Of a stretch of 64,000 bases of DNA, positions 17,648-26,120 are shown one piece after another (the stretch's first letter is position 1; every line of letters begins with the position of its first letter). Location: assembly GCF_030407765.1 (NCBI RefSeq), contig NZ_JASDCU010000010.1, forward strand, positions 102,903-166,902. Reading direction: 5' to 3'. The DNA is from Microbacterium sp. APC 3901. GTDB lineage: Bacteria; Actinomycetota; Actinomycetes; Actinomycetales; Microbacteriaceae. The notes under the pieces were generated by a model. The model was not told the origin of the DNA. It saw only the letters and a list, made by a program, of their open reading frames with translations, and searched no databases. A program made the translations under genes and the position numbers.

Positions 17648-18664
17648 GTGAGTGACACGAGCAGCGAGCCCCGCCGCACCGTCGGCGTGCGTGATGTCGC
17701 CGTGCTCGCCGGGGTCTCTCGGCAGACGGTGTCACGGGTGCTGAACGACCACCCCGAGGTCGCCGCCGAGACCCGTGAGCGCGTGCTCGCCGCGATGACC
17801 GAGCTCGGCTACCGCATGAACAACGCCGCCAGGGCGTTGGGCACGCGGCGCTCCCGCACTCTCGGGGTGCTGGCCACCGACGCGCTGCACTACGGACCCT
17901 CGCGTAGCGTCGCCGCGCTCGAGGCCGCAGCCCGCGAGGTCGGCTACTGGCTGAGTGCGGCATTCGCGGATGCCGGAGACGCCGACGCTGTCATCGCCGC
18001 GGTCGACCACCTCGTGATGCAGGGCGTCGAAGGCATCGTCGTCGTCGCCCCGCACGCCCACACCCTCGACGCGCTCGACGAGGTGCGCATCGGGGTGCCT
18101 GTCGTGACCCTGCATGCGGCCGACCGGGGAGCCCGCGGCCTCTCGGTCGACCAGGCGGCCGGAGCCAGGCTCGCCGTCGCGGCGCTCGCCGACGCGGGGC
18201 ACACACGCATCGCGCACCTCGCAGGTCCGGCCGACTGGCTCGAAGCCGAGTCCCGCACGCAGGGATTCGCGGCCGAGCTGGCCGCCCGCGGACTCGCGGC
18301 CGGACCCGTGATCGAGGGCGACTGGACCGCGGGGTCGGGGTACGCGGCTGTCGAGGCCGTGCGGAAGTCGGGCGTGACGGCTGTGTTCGCGGCCAACGAC
18401 CAGATGGCGCTCGGGCTGCTCGGCGGGCTGCATGAGGTCGGGCTCTCGGTGCCGGGCGACATCAGCGTGGTGGGCTTCGATGACACCCCGGATGCCGCCT
18501 ACTACTGGCCCAAGCTGACGACCGTGCGACAGGACTTCTCCGAGCTGGCGCGCCGTGCGGTGGCGGCGGTGCTGGCGGACAGCGACGGAGCGCCGGCATC
18601 CGATCTCCCGCCCGTGGCGCCCGTGCTCGTGACCCGTGATTCGGCCGCCCCGCCCCGGGGGTGA
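17648..18664 (+). CDS. LacI-family regulator, likely of the arabinose operon
   Basis: The 338-residue protein starts at GTG 17648, which puts the helix-turn-helix (VRDVAVLAGVSRQTVSRVLN) near the N-terminus; the open frame before it is non-coding overlap with the divergent epimerase promoter. The effector domain has typical stretches (AVFAANDQMALGLLGGLHE, ISVVGFDDTPDAAYYWP, LTTVRQDF). It sits just upstream of araDBA, whose promoter region contains the perfect palindrome CTGTGACCGGTCACAG (18914-18929). Control of araDBA and of the divergent epimerase gene is inferred from this arrangement. Confidence 0.9.
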   Translation: MSDTSSEPRRTVGVRDVAVLAGVSRQTVSRVLNDHPEVAAETRERVLAAMTELGYRMNNAARALGTRRSRTLGVLATDALHYGPSRSVAALEAAAREVGYWLSAAFADAGDADAVIAAVDHLVMQGVEGIVVVAPHAHTLDALDEVRIGVPVVTLHAADRGARGLSVDQAAGARLAVAALADAGHTRIAHLAGPADWLEAESRTQGFAAELAARGLAAGPVIEGDWTAGSGYAAVEAVRKSGVTAVFAANDQMALGLLGGLHEVGLSVPGDISVVGFDDTPDAAYYWPKLTTVRQDFSELARRAVAAVLADSDGAPASDLPPVAPVLVTRDSAAPPRG

Positions 18665-18761
18665 CCCGCGCTGCCCCGGGCGTGACCGCCCTGCGGTCGG
18701 CGTGCACCCGTGGCTCCCCGCGCTCGAGGCGTCGATCCTCCGAATCTGTGAAGCGCACCGC

Positions 18762-18859
18762 GTTCACAACTCAGGACGAACGGCTCCACCCCCGTGCAGA
18801 ATCCGCGTGATTCCGGGCGGCCGATCGCGTTGCCGCCGTGCTCTTCCTGAATTGTGAAC
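18762..18859. repeat. Long-armed extragenic inverted repeat, copy A of GTTCACRAYTCAG family
   Basis: Arms GTTCACAACTCAGGA (18762-18776) and its complement (18845-18859) match at 14 of 15 positions, the exception being a G-U-compatible pair. They enclose about 68 bp with a smaller hairpin (GAATC/GATTC). Similar arms occur at 48518 and 53648. The element follows the LacI gene stop and could terminate its transcript before the ara promoter. Confidence 0.75.
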
Positions 18860-18913
18860 GGCCGACCACCGAGCCGCGTCCCTTGACCGCCCCCATGCCC
18901 CCGTGACACACTT

Positions 18914-18929
18914 CTGTGACCGGTCACAG
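18914..18929. promoter_or_regulatory. Perfect 16-bp palindrome upstream of araD
   Basis: CTGTGACCGGTCACAG is a perfect dyad with a central CG, 26 bp before the araD GTG. It fits LacI-family operators; CRP-type boxes normally have six rather than four bases between the half-sites. A possible -35 (TTGACC at 18883-18888) lies upstream, but I see no convincing -10. It is probably the operator for the araDBA operon. Confidence 0.6.
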
Positions 18930-18955
18930 TGACCACCGACGACCCCGAGGTATCC

Positions 18956-19693
18956 GTGAGCAACGAAGCCCCCGCTTTCTCTGACGAGAACGTCTTCTCC
19001 GCCGAGATCGACGCATCGATCCAGGCCGTCCGCGAGGACGTCGCCCGTCTGCACGCCGAACTCGTGCGCTACGGACTCGTCGTCTGGACCGGCGGCAACG
19101 TGTCGGGCCGCGTCCCCGGCGCCGACCTGTTCGTCATCAAACCCTCAGGCGTGAGCTACGACGACCTCACCCCCGAGAACATGATCCTGTGCGATCTCGA
19201 CGGCGCCGTGATCCCCGGCACCGCCGGCAGCGACCGTTCGCCCTCGAGCGACACCGCCGCCCACGCCTACGTCTACCGCCACATGCCCGACGTCGGCGGG
19301 GTCGTGCACACGCACTCGACGTTCGCCGTCGCCTGGGCCGCGCGCGGCGAGGAGATCCCCTGCGTCATCACGGCCATGGCCGACGAGTTCGGCGGACCGA
19401 TCCCGGTCGGCCCCTTCGCGATCATCGGCGACGACTCGATCGGCCGCGGCATCGTGCAGACCCTCGCCGGTCACCGCAGCCGGGCCGTGCTCATGCAGAA
19501 CCACGGCCCCTTCACCATCGGGGTCGACGCGAAGGATGCCGTGAAGGCCGCCGTCATGGTCGAGGACGTCGCGCGCACCGTCCACTACGCCCGTGAGGCC
19601 GGCCCGCTGATCCCGATTCCGCAGGAGGCGATCGACAGCCTCTTCCACCGATACCAGAACGTCTACGGACAGAACTCGGACGCCCGACGATGA
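18956..19693 (+). CDS. araD: L-ribulose-5-phosphate 4-epimerase
   Basis: The class-II-aldolase-fold enzyme interconverts L-ribulose 5-phosphate and D-xylulose 5-phosphate, the last step of L-arabinose entry into the pentose phosphate pathway. The 245-residue sequence shows GGNVSGR, KPSGVSYDDL, the metal-binding pair in VVHTHSTFAVAWA, and a later histidine in MQNHGPFTIG. GTG 18956 is chosen because GAGG lies 5 bases upstream; GTG 18929 is in frame but falls inside the palindromic operator. Its stop overlaps the araB ATG (19690-19693), and araB, araA and an aldose epimerase follow in one operon. Confidence 0.93.
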   Translation: MSNEAPAFSDENVFSAEIDASIQAVREDVARLHAELVRYGLVVWTGGNVSGRVPGADLFVIKPSGVSYDDLTPENMILCDLDGAVIPGTAGSDRSPSSDTAAHAYVYRHMPDVGGVVHTHSTFAVAWAARGEEIPCVITAMADEFGGPIPVGPFAIIGDDSIGRGIVQTLAGHRSRAVLMQNHGPFTIGVDAKDAVKAAVMVEDVARTVHYAREAGPLIPIPQEAIDSLFHRYQNVYGQNSDARR

Positions 19694-21291
19694 GCGACAC
19701 GACCCGCACCACCGCGCACGACGACATCCTCGCCGCCCGCACGAGCCTCGGCATCGAGCTCGGCTCCACGCGCATCAAGGCCTGCCTGATCGGATCGGAT
19801 GCCACCGAGGTGCTGGCAACCGGAGCCTTCGCGTGGGAGAACCGACTCGAGGACGGTCTGTGGACCTACTCGATCGACGACGTGTGGACGGGTCTGCAGG
19901 CCGCCTATGCCGCCCTGGTCGCCGACGCGCACGAACGCCACGGCGTGCGCCCCGAGACGTTCGGCGCGATCGGTATCTCGGCCATGATGCACGGCTACCT
20001 CGCGTTCGACGCGCAGGCTGAGCTGCTCACGCCCTTCCGCACCTGGCGCAACACCAACACGGGCGCCGCGGCGGCCGAGCTGACCGACCTGCTCGGCGTC
20101 AACATCCCGCTGCGCTGGTCGATCGCACACCTGCACCAGGCGGTGCTCGACGGCGAGGCGCACGTGCCGCAGCTCGACTTCGTCACCACCCTCGCCGGCT
20201 ATGTGCATACGTGTCTGACGGGCGAGCGCGTACTCGGGGTGGGCGACGCCTCAGGCATGTTCCCGATCGACTCGGCCACCGGAGACTACGACGAGCGGAT
20301 GCTGCAGGCGTACGACGCTCTCGCCGCCGACCGTCTTCCCGCGGCCGCACGAGACCTGCTCCCGACCGTGCTCCCGGCGGGCGCCGCCGCAGGATCCCTC
20401 ACGGCGGAAGGCGCGCGGCTCCTCGACCCGACCGGCGCACTGCAGCCCGGCATCCCGCTGTGCCCGCCCGAGGGCGACGCGGGCACCGGCATGGTGGCGA
20501 CCAACTCGGTGTCGCCGCGCACGGGAAACGTCTCGGCGGGAACGAGCATCTTCGCGATGGTCGTGCTCGAGCGACCGCTCGCCGAGGTGCATCACGAGCT
20601 CGACCTCGTGACGACTCCCGCGGGTGACGCCGTCGCCATGGTGCACTGCAACAACGGCGCGAGCGAGCTCGCCGCCTGGGCGGGGCTCTTCACCCGCTTC
20701 TCGGCAGCCGCGGGGCAGCCGCTGAGCGACGATGCCGTCTTCGACGCCCTGTTCCGCGAAGCACTCGACGGCGAGGCGGATGCCGGTGGACTGCTGGCGT
20801 ACAACCACCTCGCCGGCGAGCCGATCGCGGGTCTCACCGAGGGGCGGCCGCTGTTCGTGCGCACGCCCGACAGCGCCTTCACTCTCGCGAACTTCATGCG
20901 CTCGCAGCTGTACGGCGTCTTCGGCACGCTCGCGCTCGGGATGCAGGTGCTCGCCGCCGAGGGTGTCGAACTCGACCGCATGTTCGCGCACGGGGGCATG
21001 TTCCGCACGGCCGGAGTCGCGCAGCGCTTCCTCGCGGGTGCGCTCGGCGCTCCGGTCGCGGTCGGCGAACTCGCCTCCGAGGGTGGCGCCTGGGGTATCG
21101 CGGTGCTCGCGTCGTACCTCGCGCACTCCGAGACGGCGTCGCTCGGCGAGTACCTCGAACGCGACGTCTTCGCCTCAGCATCCCTCGCGGTCGCCGACCC
21201 CGACCCTGCGGACGTCGCCGGCTTCGCCGCCTACCTCGACCGCTACCGCGCGGGCCTCGCCATCGAGGCCGCCGCCGTCGACTCGCTCTGA
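19690..21291 (+). CDS. araB: FGGY-family carbohydrate kinase, probable L-ribulokinase
   Basis: The 533-residue kinase has the FGGY two-domain ATPase fold: an N-terminal phosphate loop (LGIELGSTRIKACLIG), a mid-region ISAMMHG, and a C-terminal GGMFRTAGVAQRFLAGALG ATP-binding segment. Lying between araD and araA it should phosphorylate L-ribulose to L-ribulose 5-phosphate, although the sequence alone could also suit a xylulokinase-like enzyme. The start overlaps the araD stop by 4 bp (ATGA), and araA begins 42 bp after its stop. The product is cytoplasmic. Confidence 0.88.
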   Translation: MSDTTRTTAHDDILAARTSLGIELGSTRIKACLIGSDATEVLATGAFAWENRLEDGLWTYSIDDVWTGLQAAYAALVADAHERHGVRPETFGAIGISAMMHGYLAFDAQAELLTPFRTWRNTNTGAAAAELTDLLGVNIPLRWSIAHLHQAVLDGEAHVPQLDFVTTLAGYVHTCLTGERVLGVGDASGMFPIDSATGDYDERMLQAYDALAADRLPAAARDLLPTVLPAGAAAGSLTAEGARLLDPTGALQPGIPLCPPEGDAGTGMVATNSVSPRTGNVSAGTSIFAMVVLERPLAEVHHELDLVTTPAGDAVAMVHCNNGASELAAWAGLFTRFSAAAGQPLSDDAVFDALFREALDGEADAGGLLAYNHLAGEPIAGLTEGRPLFVRTPDSAFTLANFMRSQLYGVFGTLALGMQVLAAEGVELDRMFAHGGMFRTAGVAQRFLAGALGAPVAVGELASEGGAWGIAVLASYLAHSETASLGEYLERDVFASASLAVADPDPADVAGFAAYLDRYRAGLAIEAAAVDSL

Positions 21292-21333
21292 CGCGTCGAC
21301 AGGCTCAGCGACTCACCTTCTGAAAGGACTCTC

Positions 21334-22857
21334 ATGACCCGCACCCCGCTCGCCACCTCGCTCGACGGCTACGAAGTCTGGTTCCTCACCGGCAGCCAGC
21401 ACCTCTACGGCCCCGAGACGCTGGCGCAGGTCGCCGAGCAGTCGCAGCAGATCGCCCGCATGCTCGACGAGGCCGGCGAGGTTCCGGTGAAGATCGTCTG
21501 GAAGCCGGTGCTCACGGACGCCGCCGCCATCAAGCGCACCGCGCTCGAGGCCAACGCCGACGACCGGGTCATCGGGCTGATCGCGTGGATGCACACGTTC
21601 AGCCCCGCGAAGATGTGGATCGCCGGCCTCGACGCGCTGCAGAAGCCCCTCGCGCACCTGCACACGCAGGCGAACGTCGAGCTGCCCTGGGCCGACATCG
21701 ACTTCGACTTCATGAACCTCAACCAGGCGGCCCATGGCGACCGCGAGTTCGGCTACATCCAGACCCGTCTGGGCGTGCCCCGCAAGACCGTCGTCGGTCA
21801 CGCGAGCGATCCGCGAGTGCGTCAGGAGATCGCGACCTGGCAGCGTGCGGCCGCCGGCCTCGCGGCATCCCGCTCGCTCAAGCTCGCCCGCTTCGGTGAC
21901 AACATGCGCTTCGTCGCCGTCACCGAGGGTGACAAGACCGAGGCCGAGCTGCGCTTCGGCGTGCAGGTCAACACGTGGGGCGTGAACGATCTGGCGGATG
22001 CCGTCGCCGCGGCATCCGACTCCGAGATCGACGCCCTCGTGGCCGAGTACGAAGAGCTGTACGAGGTCGTGCCCGAGCTGCGTCGCGGTGGCGAGCGCCA
22101 CCAATCGCTGCGTGACGGCGCCGCGATCGAGATCGGTCTGCGGACGTTCCTAGAGGAGGGCGGCTTCGGCGCCTTCACCACATCCTTCGAAGACCTCGGT
22201 GCCCTGAAGCAGCTGCCGGGTCTCGCGGTGCAGCGCCTGATGGCCGAGGGCTACGGCTTCGGTGCCGAGGGCGACTGGAAGACCGCGATCCTCGTGCGCG
22301 TCGCCAACGTGATGGGTGCGGGTCTTCCCGGCGGCGCGAGCCTCATGGAGGACTACACCTACGACATGACCCCCGGCGACGAGCTGATCCTCGGGGCGCA
22401 CATGCTCGAGGTCTCGCCGTCGCTCACCACCTCGAAGCCGACGCTCGAGATCCACCCGCTCGGCATCGGCGGCAAGGACGACCCGGTGCGCCTCGTCTTC
22501 ACCGCCGACCCCGGCCCCGCGATCGTCGTGGCGCTCAGCGACATGCGCGACCGGTTCCGCCTCACCGCGAACGTCGTCGAGAACGTGCCGCCGCGGCAGT
22601 CGCTGCCGAAGCTGCCTGTCGGCCGCGCCGTGTGGAAGCCGCAGCCCGACTTCACCACCTCGGCCGCTGCGTGGCTGACCGCCGGCGCTGCGCACCACAC
22701 CGTCATGTCGACCGCCGTCGGGCTCGAGGCCTTCCGTGACTTCGCCGAGATGGCCGAGGTCGAGCTGCTCGTGATCGACGACGCGACCACGCTCCCCGAG
22801 TTCCAGAAGCAGGTCCGTTGGAACCAGGCCTACTACCGACTCGCCCAGGGGCTGTGA
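21334..22857 (+). CDS. araA: L-arabinose isomerase
   Basis: The 507-residue enzyme converts L-arabinose to L-ribulose in a manganese-dependent reaction. It matches the usual length of about 500 residues and shows the family start [17 protein letters not shown]. The metal-ligand regions are visible: two glutamates in [12 protein letters not shown] and MEDYTYDM, and histidines in AHMLEVSPS and [16 protein letters not shown]. The ATG follows GAAAGGA by about 5 bases. The TGA overlaps the next ATG as TGATG. This is the most secure assignment in the arabinose operon and anchors the pathway. Confidence 0.97.
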   Translation: MTRTPLATSLDGYEVWFLTGSQHLYGPETLAQVAEQSQQIARMLDEAGEVPVKIVWKPVLTDAAAIKRTALEANADDRVIGLIAWMHTFSPAKMWIAGLDALQKPLAHLHTQANVELPWADIDFDFMNLNQAAHGDREFGYIQTRLGVPRKTVVGHASDPRVRQEIATWQRAAAGLAASRSLKLARFGDNMRFVAVTEGDKTEAELRFGVQVNTWGVNDLADAVAAASDSEIDALVAEYEELYEVVPELRRGGERHQSLRDGAAIEIGLRTFLEEGGFGAFTTSFEDLGALKQLPGLAVQRLMAEGYGFGAEGDWKTAILVRVANVMGAGLPGGASLMEDYTYDMTPGDELILGAHMLEVSPSLTTSKPTLEIHPLGIGGKDDPVRLVFTADPGPAIVVALSDMRDRFRLTANVVENVPPRQSLPKLPVGRAVWKPQPDFTTSAAAWLTAGAAHHTVMSTAVGLEAFRDFAEMAEVELLVIDDATTLPEFQKQVRWNQAYYRLAQGL

Positions 22858-23813
22858 TGGTCGACGTCTCTTCGGCCGCCGTGGATCTCGCGACGGCGGC
22901 GCGACCGCGTTCCGGTCGTCAGCTGCGCATCGAGGGGCACGGCTATGAGGCTGTCATCGCGAGCGTCGGGGCATCGCTGCGCGTGCTCACGTTCGACGGG
23001 CGCGACCTGGTCGTGCCGTTCGACGCCGACGAGGTACGGCCCGGATACCGCGGCACCACCCTCGCGCCGTGGCCCAACCGCATCGTCGACGGGAAGTACA
23101 CGTTCGGCGGCTCCGAGCACCAGCTGGCCCTCACCGAACCTGCCCGCGGCCAGGCACTGCACGGCCTGCTGGCGTGGGCCGAGTTCGAGGATCGCCTCGT
23201 GCTCGACGACCGCGTCGTGCTCGCCGCCGTGATCGAGCCGCAGACCGGGTACCCGTTCCGCGTCGAGGTCGAGGTCGAGTACCGCATCGACGTCGACGGG
23301 CTGCGTCAGACCGTCACGGCGCACAATCTCGGCGCGGATGCTGCGCCCTGGGGCACCGGACCGCATCCGTATCTCGTCGCAGGCCCCGGCCGGGTGGACG
23401 ACTGGACACTGACCCTGCCGGCATCCGAGGTGCTGACCGTCACGCCCGACCGGCTGAGTCCTGTCGGTCTCGAGGCCGTGTCGGCGCATCCGGAGTGGGA
23501 CTTCCGCGCTGCGCGCCCGATCGGCGACGTGTTCATCGATCACGCGTTCACGGGCCTTGCTCGCACCGACGGCGTCGCCGAGGTGCGCCTGGTGACGGAT
23601 GCCGGAACCGGCGTCGCGATCACGTTCGACGAGCGCTGCCCGTGGGTGCAGGTGCACACGGCCGACAACCCGGGGATCGATGCGATCCATCGGATCGGTC
23701 TCGCGGTCGAGCCCATGACCTGCCCGCCCGACGCGTTCAACTCGGCGACCGATCTGGTCGTTCTCGAGCCGGGGGCGACGCACGCCGCGTCCTGGAGGAT
23801 CGCCGCCGTCTGA
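22857..23813 (+). CDS. Aldose 1-epimerase family protein (mutarotase)
   Basis: The 318-residue beta-sandwich protein interconverts alpha and beta anomers of aldoses, supplying the anomer that the isomerase needs. Family marks are RGTTLAPWPNRI near residue 60, the histidine of ALHGLLAW, a second histidine in WGTGPHPYLVAG, and a late glutamate (LAVEPMTCPPDAFN). It starts at the ATG overlapping the araA stop (TGATG) and ends the operon. It has no signal peptide and is cytoplasmic. A long perfect inverted repeat (23883-23936) follows. Confidence 0.93.
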   Translation: MVDVSSAAVDLATAARPRSGRQLRIEGHGYEAVIASVGASLRVLTFDGRDLVVPFDADEVRPGYRGTTLAPWPNRIVDGKYTFGGSEHQLALTEPARGQALHGLLAWAEFEDRLVLDDRVVLAAVIEPQTGYPFRVEVEVEYRIDVDGLRQTVTAHNLGADAAPWGTGPHPYLVAGPGRVDDWTLTLPASEVLTVTPDRLSPVGLEAVSAHPEWDFRAARPIGDVFIDHAFTGLARTDGVAEVRLVTDAGTGVAITFDERCPWVQVHTADNPGIDAIHRIGLAVEPMTCPPDAFNSATDLVVLEPGATHAASWRIAAV

Positions 23814-23882
23814 GGCGCTCGTGCCCGGCGCGCCGTGGCTCCGCAGAGCCGTGCGGGGTCGATTCCGCATCCGACGGGCGAT

Positions 23883-23936
23883 GCGGGGTCAGTTCCGCAC
23901 CGGAATCGGACGTTTCCGGTGCGGAACTGACCCCGC
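23883..23936. terminator. Perfect 21-bp inverted repeat between convergent genes
   Basis: The 21-base arms (23883-23903 and 23916-23936) are exact complements around a 12-base loop; the left arm begins GCGGGGTCAGTTCCGCACC. Part of the left arm is echoed at about 23855-23875. It lies between convergent genes and probably works as a bidirectional terminator, but its arms are longer than usual and lack a U-tract. Confidence 0.75.
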
Positions 23937-23999
23937 GAGGGTGTGGCCCGTGTGAGCCGCGGATGCCGCAGCCCACCCGGACCGCAGACGAGCCGAGCC

Positions 24000-24587
24000 T
24001 CAGCGGTTGAGCCAGCGACGCAGCGACCGCGTCACGAGCGGCAGCACCCAGTAGGTCATGATCGGGGTCAGCACGACGGTCGTGGCGAGTACGCGCAGCC
24101 AGATCGGCAGCTCGTTCCAGCCCGGGATCGGACTCATCGCATAGGTGAAGACGAGGTTGAGGGGGAAGAACCCGAGCCAGATCGACACTGCCTGCTTCCA
24201 CCGAGGGGGAGTGCTGACCATCGCGACGGTGGTCGTCGTGCCGTCCGCCCGGGGGAGAGTGATGGTGTCGGTGGTCGGCTCATCGAACCAGCCCTCGATG
24301 CCGCTGCGGCGCCGCACGCGCTCGCTGCGCACGAACTGCTCGCCGGTCGACTTCCACCACTCGCGCTCGCCAGACTGCTCCCAGGCGACGAGAGACTTCT
24401 CGTCGGAGAACCGGTAGAGCATGTGCCAGACGTGCGAGTCCTCGCCGTCGCGCACCCATCCGGATCCGAGGAACCCCGGGTACCGGTGGGCGAGATTCAC
24501 GCCGGTCTGCACCCAGGCAGTGGCCTCGGCCACATGCTCGGGATCGAGCTCGCGGCGGATGGAGACGGTGATGGGTTCGCTGGACAT
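24000..24587 (-). CDS. Antibiotic-biosynthesis-monooxygenase-like membrane protein
   Basis: The 195-residue product begins with an ABM-type ferredoxin-like domain (VSIRRELDPEHVAEATAWVQTG, then YPGFLGSGWV and WHMLYRFSD), about residues 5-100. Two or three hydrophobic segments follow (AVSIWLGFFPLNLVFTYAM; RVLATTVVLTPIMTYWVLPLV) and a basic tail. This two-part layout is a recurrent uncharacterised bacterial family, so the enzymatic role is unknown; the soluble domain may bind a hydrophobic or haem-like ligand. ATG 24587 is chosen because it starts the ABM domain. It is divergent from the thiolase gene across 198 bp in which I saw no clear signal. Confidence 0.8.
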   Translation of the reverse strand: MSSEPITVSIRRELDPEHVAEATAWVQTGVNLAHRYPGFLGSGWVRDGEDSHVWHMLYRFSDEKSLVAWEQSGEREWWKSTGEQFVRSERVRRRSGIEGWFDEPTTDTITLPRADGTTTTVAMVSTPPRWKQAVSIWLGFFPLNLVFTYAMSPIPGWNELPIWLRVLATTVVLTPIMTYWVLPLVTRSLRRWLNR

Positions 24588-24785
24588 GGTGGGTCCTCGG
24601 AGAGTGCGGTCGCCCGGGTCGCGGGCGCCTCGACGGTGGGGGGATGCGCCAGGGTGCGGGCGCACCATCGATTGTATTTCGGATGCCGGGGCCCGCCCCC
24701 CGTTTTCGCGGCGCGCGAAGACGGCATCCGCCATCGATGTCGGCGTCCCGCGACGCGACCCTGCGGCAGGGTGAGAATAGGAGGC

Positions 24786-25970
24786 ATGAGCACGCGCAGC
24801 GAAGCCGTCCTGGTCGATATCGTCCGCACCCCCGTCGGGCGGGGCAAACCGGGGGGTGCCCTGTCGGGCGTGCACCCGGTCGATCTGGCGGCGGGCGCGC
24901 TCGCCGCCATCCTCGAACGCAACGGCCTCGACTCGCTGCAGATCGACGACGTGATCCTCGGCTGCGTGAGCCAGGTGGGCGATCAGTCGTCGAACATCGC
25001 TCGACAGGCCGTGCTCGCTGCAGGTTTCGCCGAGATCGTTCCCGCCACGACGATCGATCGTCAGTGCGGGTCGAGTCAACAGGCGGTGCACTTCGCCGCG
25101 CAGGGGATCATGGCCGGCGCGTACGATGCGGTCATCGTCGGCGGTGTCGAGTCGATGAGCCGCGTGCCGCTCGGGTCGTCGGCGGTCGGCGGAAGCCCGA
25201 TGTCGCCCCGGCTGCGCGAGCGCTATCCCGATGGTCTCGTGAACCAGGGAGTCTCGGCCGAGCTGATCGCCCAGCACTGGGGCCTCGACCGCGCAGCGCT
25301 CGACGAGTACGCCGCCGAGTCGCACCGACGTGCGGCCGCCGCGTGGCACGCGGGATTCTTCGACCGCACGGTGATCCCGGTCGCCGAGGCGCAGGATGCC
25401 GTGGCCGACGAGACCGTCCGCGCCGGCACGACCGCCGAGGGGCTGGCAGGGCTGAACCCGGCGTTCCGCACGGACGCGCTCGCTGCCCGCTTCCCCGAGC
25501 TCGACTGGCGGATCACGCCCGGAAACTCGTCACCCCTCACCGACGGAGCATCTGCCGCTCTCTTGATGAGCGCCGAGCGGGCCGAACAGCTGGGCCTCAC
25601 GCCACGAGCCAGGTTCCACGCGTTCAGCGTTGTCGGAGACGATCCGCTCATGATGCTCACAGGGCCGATCCCCGCCACGCGGCGCATCCTCGAACGCACC
25701 GGACTCACGATCGATGACCTCGACGCCTACGAGGTCAACGAGGCGTTCGCGTCCGTGCCGCTCGCGTGGGCGGCGGAGCTCGGGGCGGATGCCGCGAAGC
25801 TCAACCCGCGCGGAGGGGCGATCGCCCTCGGACACGCTCTCGGTTCATCGGGCACCCGTCTGCTCGGAACTCTGATCGACCACCTCGATGCGGTCGGCGG
25901 ACGCTTCGGCCTGCAGACCATGTGCGAGGGCGGCGGCATGGCGAACGCCACGATCATCGAGCGCCTGTAG
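24786..25970 (+). CDS. Acetyl-CoA acyltransferase (thiolase)
   Basis: The 394-residue thiolase cleaves or forms 3-ketoacyl-CoA. The catalytic triad is visible: Cys94 (DRQCGSSQQA), His350 (ALGHALGSSGTR) and Cys380 (TMCEGGGMA). Both thiolase domains are complete and the length is normal. The ATG at 24786 is chosen for the standard N-terminus (AVLVDIVRTPVGR); the open frame to its left is the shadow of the divergent gene. No fatty-acid partner gene is adjacent. No terminator lies directly behind it; the next clear hairpin is at 27229, beyond an inserted cassette. A role in degradative acyl-CoA metabolism is likely, chain length unknown. Confidence 0.93.
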   Translation: MSTRSEAVLVDIVRTPVGRGKPGGALSGVHPVDLAAGALAAILERNGLDSLQIDDVILGCVSQVGDQSSNIARQAVLAAGFAEIVPATTIDRQCGSSQQAVHFAAQGIMAGAYDAVIVGGVESMSRVPLGSSAVGGSPMSPRLRERYPDGLVNQGVSAELIAQHWGLDRAALDEYAAESHRRAAAAWHAGFFDRTVIPVAEAQDAVADETVRAGTTAEGLAGLNPAFRTDALAARFPELDWRITPGNSSPLTDGASAALLMSAERAEQLGLTPRARFHAFSVVGDDPLMMLTGPIPATRRILERTGLTIDDLDAYEVNEAFASVPLAWAAELGADAAKLNPRGGAIALGHALGSSGTRLLGTLIDHLDAVGGRFGLQTMCEGGGMANATIIERL

Positions 25971-25990
25971 CCCCGGCATCCGCATCCTGC

Positions 25991-26017
25991 CCTTCGAATC
26001 GCGCGATTGACCCGATA
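25991..26017 (+). repeat. Extra half-copy of the cassette repeat
   Basis: CTTCGAATCGCGCGATTGAC within this stretch resembles the core of the 89-bp units at 26024 and 27127. It stands alone, without the matching right arm, just before the left full unit. Confidence 0.55.
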
Positions 26018-26023
26018 TGCGGG

Positions 26024-26112
26024 CCGATCGTGTTGTCCACCATCAGGGGCGTTCGAATCGCGCAAATGACCCGAAACTCTCTCCGAATGCGGTCATTCAC
26101 GCGATTCGAGCG
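26024..26112 (+). repeat. Left 89-bp direct repeat flanking DUF559 gene
   Basis: This unit aligns without gaps to 27127-27215, 73 of 89 positions identical by hand count. Internally it is an imperfect inverted repeat: TTCGAATCGCGCAAATGACC near its middle pairs with the end of the unit (GGTCATTCACGCGATTCGAG) at about 17 of 20 positions. It ends 8 bp beyond the gene's stop. Confidence 0.75.
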
Positions 26113-26120
26113 GAAGCAGA

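Noticed and set aside
18762..18859. CRISPR repeat-like dyad
   Set aside because: The dyad occurs once per intergenic region with no regular array; it fits a dispersed extragenic repeat instead.
18914..18929. CRP-binding site
   Set aside because: The spacing between TGTGA and TCACA is four rather than six bases, and a LacI gene lies just upstream; a LacI operator fits better.
18929..18955. Earlier GTG start for araD at 18929
   Set aside because: It overlaps the palindromic operator and lacks a Shine-Dalgarno sequence, while GTG 18956 has GAGG at the right distance.
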